A DNA stretch of 49,556 bases from CAZIKB01 sp964539665. Lineage in GTDB: Bacteria; Zhuqueibacterota; Zhuqueibacteria; Oceanimicrobiales; Oceanimicrobiaceae. The stretch is from contig CAZIKB010000039.1 of NCBI GenBank assembly GCA_964539665.1, forward strand, positions 1 through 49,556, written 5' to 3'. Positions 49,514-49,556 of the stretch are shown here, in pieces. Position 1 is the first letter of the stretch, and each line of letters opens with the position of its first letter. Made by a program: the position numbers and the translations under genes. The notes under the pieces are model-generated. The model saw only the letters and a list, made by a program, of their open reading frames with translations. It did no database searches and was not told the origin of the DNA.

Positions 49514-49556
49514 GTAATGCAGCAGCCGGTAGTTTGCGACAGCTTGATCCGGCTAT

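Noticed and set aside
1..49556. tRNA genes, CRISPR arrays, transposases or prophage genes
   Set aside because: No cloverleaf-like T-loop sequences in intergenic DNA, no regularly spaced repeats and no transposase, integrase or capsid-like proteins were found on reading both strands.

Overview
This is a low-GC (roughly 35-40 percent by eye) bacterial chromosome segment, almost fully coding. No rRNA, tRNA, CRISPR array, insertion sequence or phage gene was seen. The mix of genes points to a diderm of the FCB supergroup or a neighbouring candidate phylum (Calditrichota/KSB1/Marinimicrobia-like). It includes a PorV/UPF0164-type outer-membrane barrel fused to TPRs, lipoproteins starting CxYYNTF or followed by an SNPLDP motif, DUF5683 and DUF4321 proteins, twin TatA genes, two sigma-54 activators and a Hanks-type kinase with PEGA domains. 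The phylum is an inference from gene content, not a database result.

Layout. 1-438 (+) is the 3' end of what is probably a hybrid histidine kinase. From 18.0 kb down to 0.45 kb every gene is on the minus strand. In transcription order they are ecfT, truA, transaldolase, an HtrA-type protease, purB, purC, psd, pssA, purS, purQ, a DUF4321 protein, tatA, tatA, gatA, gatB, a lipoprotein, a GAF sigma-54 activator, a Ser/Thr kinase with PEGA domains and a DUF5683 protein. This run mixes purine synthesis, phosphatidylethanolamine synthesis, Gln-tRNA amidation and envelope signalling. A plus-strand block at 18.2-23.4 kb handles peptides: an OPT transporter, an orphan PqqD-like protein, an M20 peptidase and an M29-like protein. 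Next, on the minus strand, come a TPR lipoprotein, pyrK, pyrD and cdsA (28.1 to 23.4 kb), then the barrel-TPR protein, a HAMP-adenylate cyclase and a small membrane protein. mazG (+), a HIT protein and an EF-G2 paralogue (-), a STAS protein (-), rpsT (+) and guaB (-) follow.

The most unusual part is 39.1-49.5 kb, all on the minus strand. A receiver-PAS-PAS histidine kinase and an NtrC-type activator, probably translationally coupled, sit upstream of a near-perfect sigma-54 promoter at 46025-46042. That promoter faces a co-oriented set: a receiver-PATAN (DUF4388) protein, a ParA ATPase, a lytic transglycosylase, a 650-aa acidic helical protein, an FtsZ and a 211-aa helical protein. The FtsZ core reads as archaeal FtsZ1-like. 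Its roughly 250-residue C-terminal extension, the 650-aa protein and the 211-aa protein all appear to carry HPt/CheA-P1-like helical modules without the phosphorylatable histidine. My working inference is a sigma-54-controlled tubulin/ParA/peptidoglycan-remodelling system, distinct from ordinary cell division, assembled through pseudo-HPt modules. I know of no described system with this composition.
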